Shown here piece by piece: positions 13,607-14,834 of a DNA stretch of 14,834 nt (positions within the stretch are counted from its first letter, which is position 1; each line of letters starts with the position of its first letter). Source of the DNA: Actinomycetota bacterium. Lineage in GTDB: Bacteria; Actinomycetota; Thermoleophilia; Solirubrobacterales; Solirubrobacteraceae. The notes beneath the pieces are model-generated. The model saw only the letters and a list, made by a program, of their open reading frames with translations. It was not told the DNA's origin and ran no database searches. The DNA lies in contig WLNX01000017.1 in the NCBI GenBank assembly GCA_009699565.1, positions 1 to 14,834 of the forward strand. Direction: 5' to 3'. A program made the position numbers and the translations under genes.

Positions 13607-14460
13607 AGCCGCTCGGCCATGTAGGGCGCTGATGCGCGGAAGTAGAGCAGCCCGACAATCAGAGTGAGGATCGAGAGGCCAACCGGGATCAGGTCGCCGC
13701 TTAGCGATCCAAAGACGCTGCCGACGGAGTTGTAGGAGGCGTCGATCAGCGCGTGACGCGACTGCTGGATCGCCGAGGCAACGGGGTTGATGAGGAGGAT
13801 CCGCGCCGCGCCAATGCCGGCCTTGTCGATCACCATCGAGATCGTGTAGAGGATCGGGGTTCCGTAGAAAAGCGCCTGCGTTACTACATCCCAGATCGGC
13901 TCCACATCGCGGTAGCGGACGTACATCGCGGAGAGAATCATCGCGAGTCCGCTGGAGAAACAGACGAGCATCAGCACGATCAGCGGAAACTGAACCCAGC
14001 TCGCGAGCACCGAGCCGCCCGCGAAGATCAGGAAGACTAGGACCGCAATCAGGTTCAGGGCGAGGTTGAAGAGCGCCTGCAGAACGCAGGCCAGCGGAAT
14101 TGCCAGCCTTGGAAAGTCGACCTTTCGGATCAGCCCTTCCCGCGCCACGATTGACGTGACCGCCCCGCTGACGGAGTCGGTGAAGAACTGGAACAGGACG
14201 ATCCCCAGCAGCAACGCGAGTCCGTAGAGCGGCTGTCCTTCCCCTACCCCGAGCACGACCGTGAAGATCACGTACATCACTGCGAACAACATCAGCGGGC
14301 GCATCAGCTGCCAGAGGTAACCGAGCGCGGAGCCGAAGAAGCGCAGTTTGAAGTCTGTCGTTGCCAGCGTCCAAGTGAGTCGCCAGAAGTGGCGCGGATC
14401 ACTGCCGAATGCGCCTGGCCCCCTGATCGGCCTGCCGGCAGGCCGTGAAGGCTGGCTCAT
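13603..14460 (-). CDS. wzm: Polysaccharide ABC transporter permease (Wzm/TagG type)
   Basis: 285 aa ABC-2 type membrane subunit that, as a dimer with the ATPase, extrudes lipid-linked glycan. The N-terminal cytoplasmic part ends in the interface helix DFKLRFFGSALGYLWQLMRPL (~35-55), diagnostic for O-antigen/teichoic acid exporters. About six membrane segments follow, with REGLIRKVDFPRLAIPLA as the coupling-helix region, SAMYVRYRDVEPIWDVVTQALFYGTPILY, and the usual INPVASAIQQSRHALID before the last helix. ATG at 14460 overlaps the ATPase stop as ATGA, so the two are co-translated. Here the ATPase gene precedes the permease gene, whereas the common order is permease first. Confidence 0.93.
   Translation of the reverse strand: MSQPSRPAGRPIRGPGAFGSDPRHFWRLTWTLATTDFKLRFFGSALGYLWQLMRPLMLFAVMYVIFTVVLGVGEGQPLYGLALLLGIVLFQFFTDSVSGAVTSIVAREGLIRKVDFPRLAIPLACVLQALFNLALNLIAVLVFLIFAGGSVLASWVQFPLIVLMLVCFSSGLAMILSAMYVRYRDVEPIWDVVTQALFYGTPILYTISMVIDKAGIGAARILLINPVASAIQQSRHALIDASYNSVGSVFGSLSGDLIPVGLSILTLIVGLLYFRASAPYMAERL
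14428..14445. repeat. Perfect 18-bp palindrome inside the start of the permease gene
   Basis: CGGCCTGCCGGCAGGCCG is its own reverse complement and lies 15 bases into the permease coding sequence, encoding RPAGRP on the coding strand. It could form a hairpin in the mRNA just after the start codon, or bind a protein. Part of its symmetry may follow from GC-rich Arg/Pro/Gly codons. Confidence 0.4.
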
Positions 14461-14834
14461 CGCCGCAGCTCCTCGGAAAACGGAATGTCGACCAGAGGCC
14501 CAGCAGCAATTCGGGTCACGACGACTGAACTCATCCGCTCGCGTGCCGCCAGCGTCGCCCCGTCGCGGATGGTTACCGAGGGAGTGACGGTGTAGCGGTC
14601 GGGGCCAAGCGGATTGTCGAATTCAATCCGCCAGACGACCTCTTCGCCGGCTTCAAACTTCCCGCTTGGCTTCCCGCTCCAGTCACTTGATGCCGTAAAC
14701 AGGGGGACGCGCGCGCCATTTGCCAGCGAGACCGAGAAGATCGGGTTGTTGACTGCCTCGGTGAATCGGATCCGTGCACTGAAAGTCGTTGGCTCACCAT
14801 TCGGCAATGTTGAGACTGTCTCTCCGGAGGAGTC
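14457..14834 (-). CDS. wzt: C-terminal domain of the polysaccharide ABC transporter ATPase (Wzt type), 5' end missing
   Basis: 125 residues remain; the frame stays open to the window edge (DSSGETVSTLPNGEP...), so Walker motifs lie outside and an internal TTG at 14807 is not the start. What is seen fits the Wzt C-terminal beta-sandwich (PF14524): TTFSARIRFTEAVNNPIFSV, SLANGARVPLF, GKFEAGEEVVWRIEF and DRYTVTPSVTIRDG. In characterised O-antigen exporters this domain binds the modified non-reducing end of the finished chain and licenses export. The next gene is the permease, joined by ATGA. Calling it Wzt rests on this domain plus the neighbour, not on the nucleotide-binding domain. Confidence 0.82.
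   Translation of the reverse strand, partial: DSSGETVSTLPNGEPTTFSARIRFTEAVNNPIFSVSLANGARVPLFTASSDWSGKPSGKFEAGEEVVWRIEFDNPLGPDRYTVTPSVTIRDGATLAARERMSSVVVTRIAAGPLVDIPFSEELRR

Noticed and set aside
13040..14374. A 444-codon open frame on the minus strand running through the RmlC-type gene and the permease gene
   Set aside because: It lies antisense to one well-supported gene and out of frame in another, has Arg/Ala/Asp-rich shadow composition, and shows no domain motif.
1..14834. Mobile element, CRISPR array, tRNA or riboswitch
   Set aside because: No transposase or integrase motifs, no regularly spaced repeats, no cloverleaf or long structured leader; all gaps are shorter than 80 bp.

Overview
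The window is a GC-rich chromosomal segment carrying part of a cell-surface polysaccharide locus. GC-rich codon use, frequent GTG starts, probable leaderless promoters and a small surface protein of a type I associate with Solirubrobacterales all suggest an actinobacterium of the Thermoleophilia/Solirubrobacterales kind. That placement is inference; no rRNA or marker gene is present. I see no tRNA, rRNA, CRISPR array, insertion sequence or integrase.

Layout, left to right. (1) 1-1505, rightward: the 3' part of a polyprenyl-phosphate sugar-1-phosphate transferase (start outside the window), then a class I SAM methyltransferase. (2) 1502-8077, leftward, five tightly packed genes read from 8077 down: a glycosyltransferase with two catalytic domains (GT2 plus a DUF707-like domain), two GT4 glycosyltransferases joined by ATGA and GTGA overlaps, a small secreted membrane-anchored protein, and a Wzy/WaaL-type membrane enzyme with a TPR tail. 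(3) 8108-10188, rightward: a GT4 enzyme with a cysteine cluster and an NAD-dependent sugar-nucleotide epimerase. (4) 10171-10989, leftward: a WecG/TagA/CpsF glycosyltransferase. (5) 11056-12021, rightward, and 12018-12980, leftward: tail-to-tail paralogues, a diverged Gmd-like protein and a canonical GDP-mannose 4,6-dehydratase. (6) 13055-13606, rightward: an RmlC-type epimerase. (7) 13603-14834, leftward: the permease and the C-terminal part of the ATPase of a Wzm/Wzt polysaccharide ABC exporter (ATPase cut by the window end).

How they work together. The first transferase loads a sugar phosphate on the polyprenyl-phosphate lipid. The GT2, GT4 and WecG-type enzymes extend the chain. The epimerase, Gmd, Gmd-like protein and RmlC homologue supply sugar nucleotides, probably including deoxysugars. 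The methyltransferase may cap or decorate. Export and transfer could go through Wzm/Wzt and/or the Wzy/WaaL-type enzyme. The Wzt C-terminal domain is of the kind that reads a chain-end signal.

The most unusual features are in the architecture. The locus switches strand seven times with almost no intergenic DNA. Three of four convergent pairs end in interlocked stop codons (CTAA, CTAG, CTAG). The genes facing each other at divergent junctions have a -10-like hexamer 7-11 bases before the start codon and no Shine-Dalgarno, consistent with leaderless transcription. One junction of only 30 bp is built around a perfect palindrome, ACGCTAGCGT, that supplies a -10 to both strands. The longest gene-free stretch is about 74 bp.
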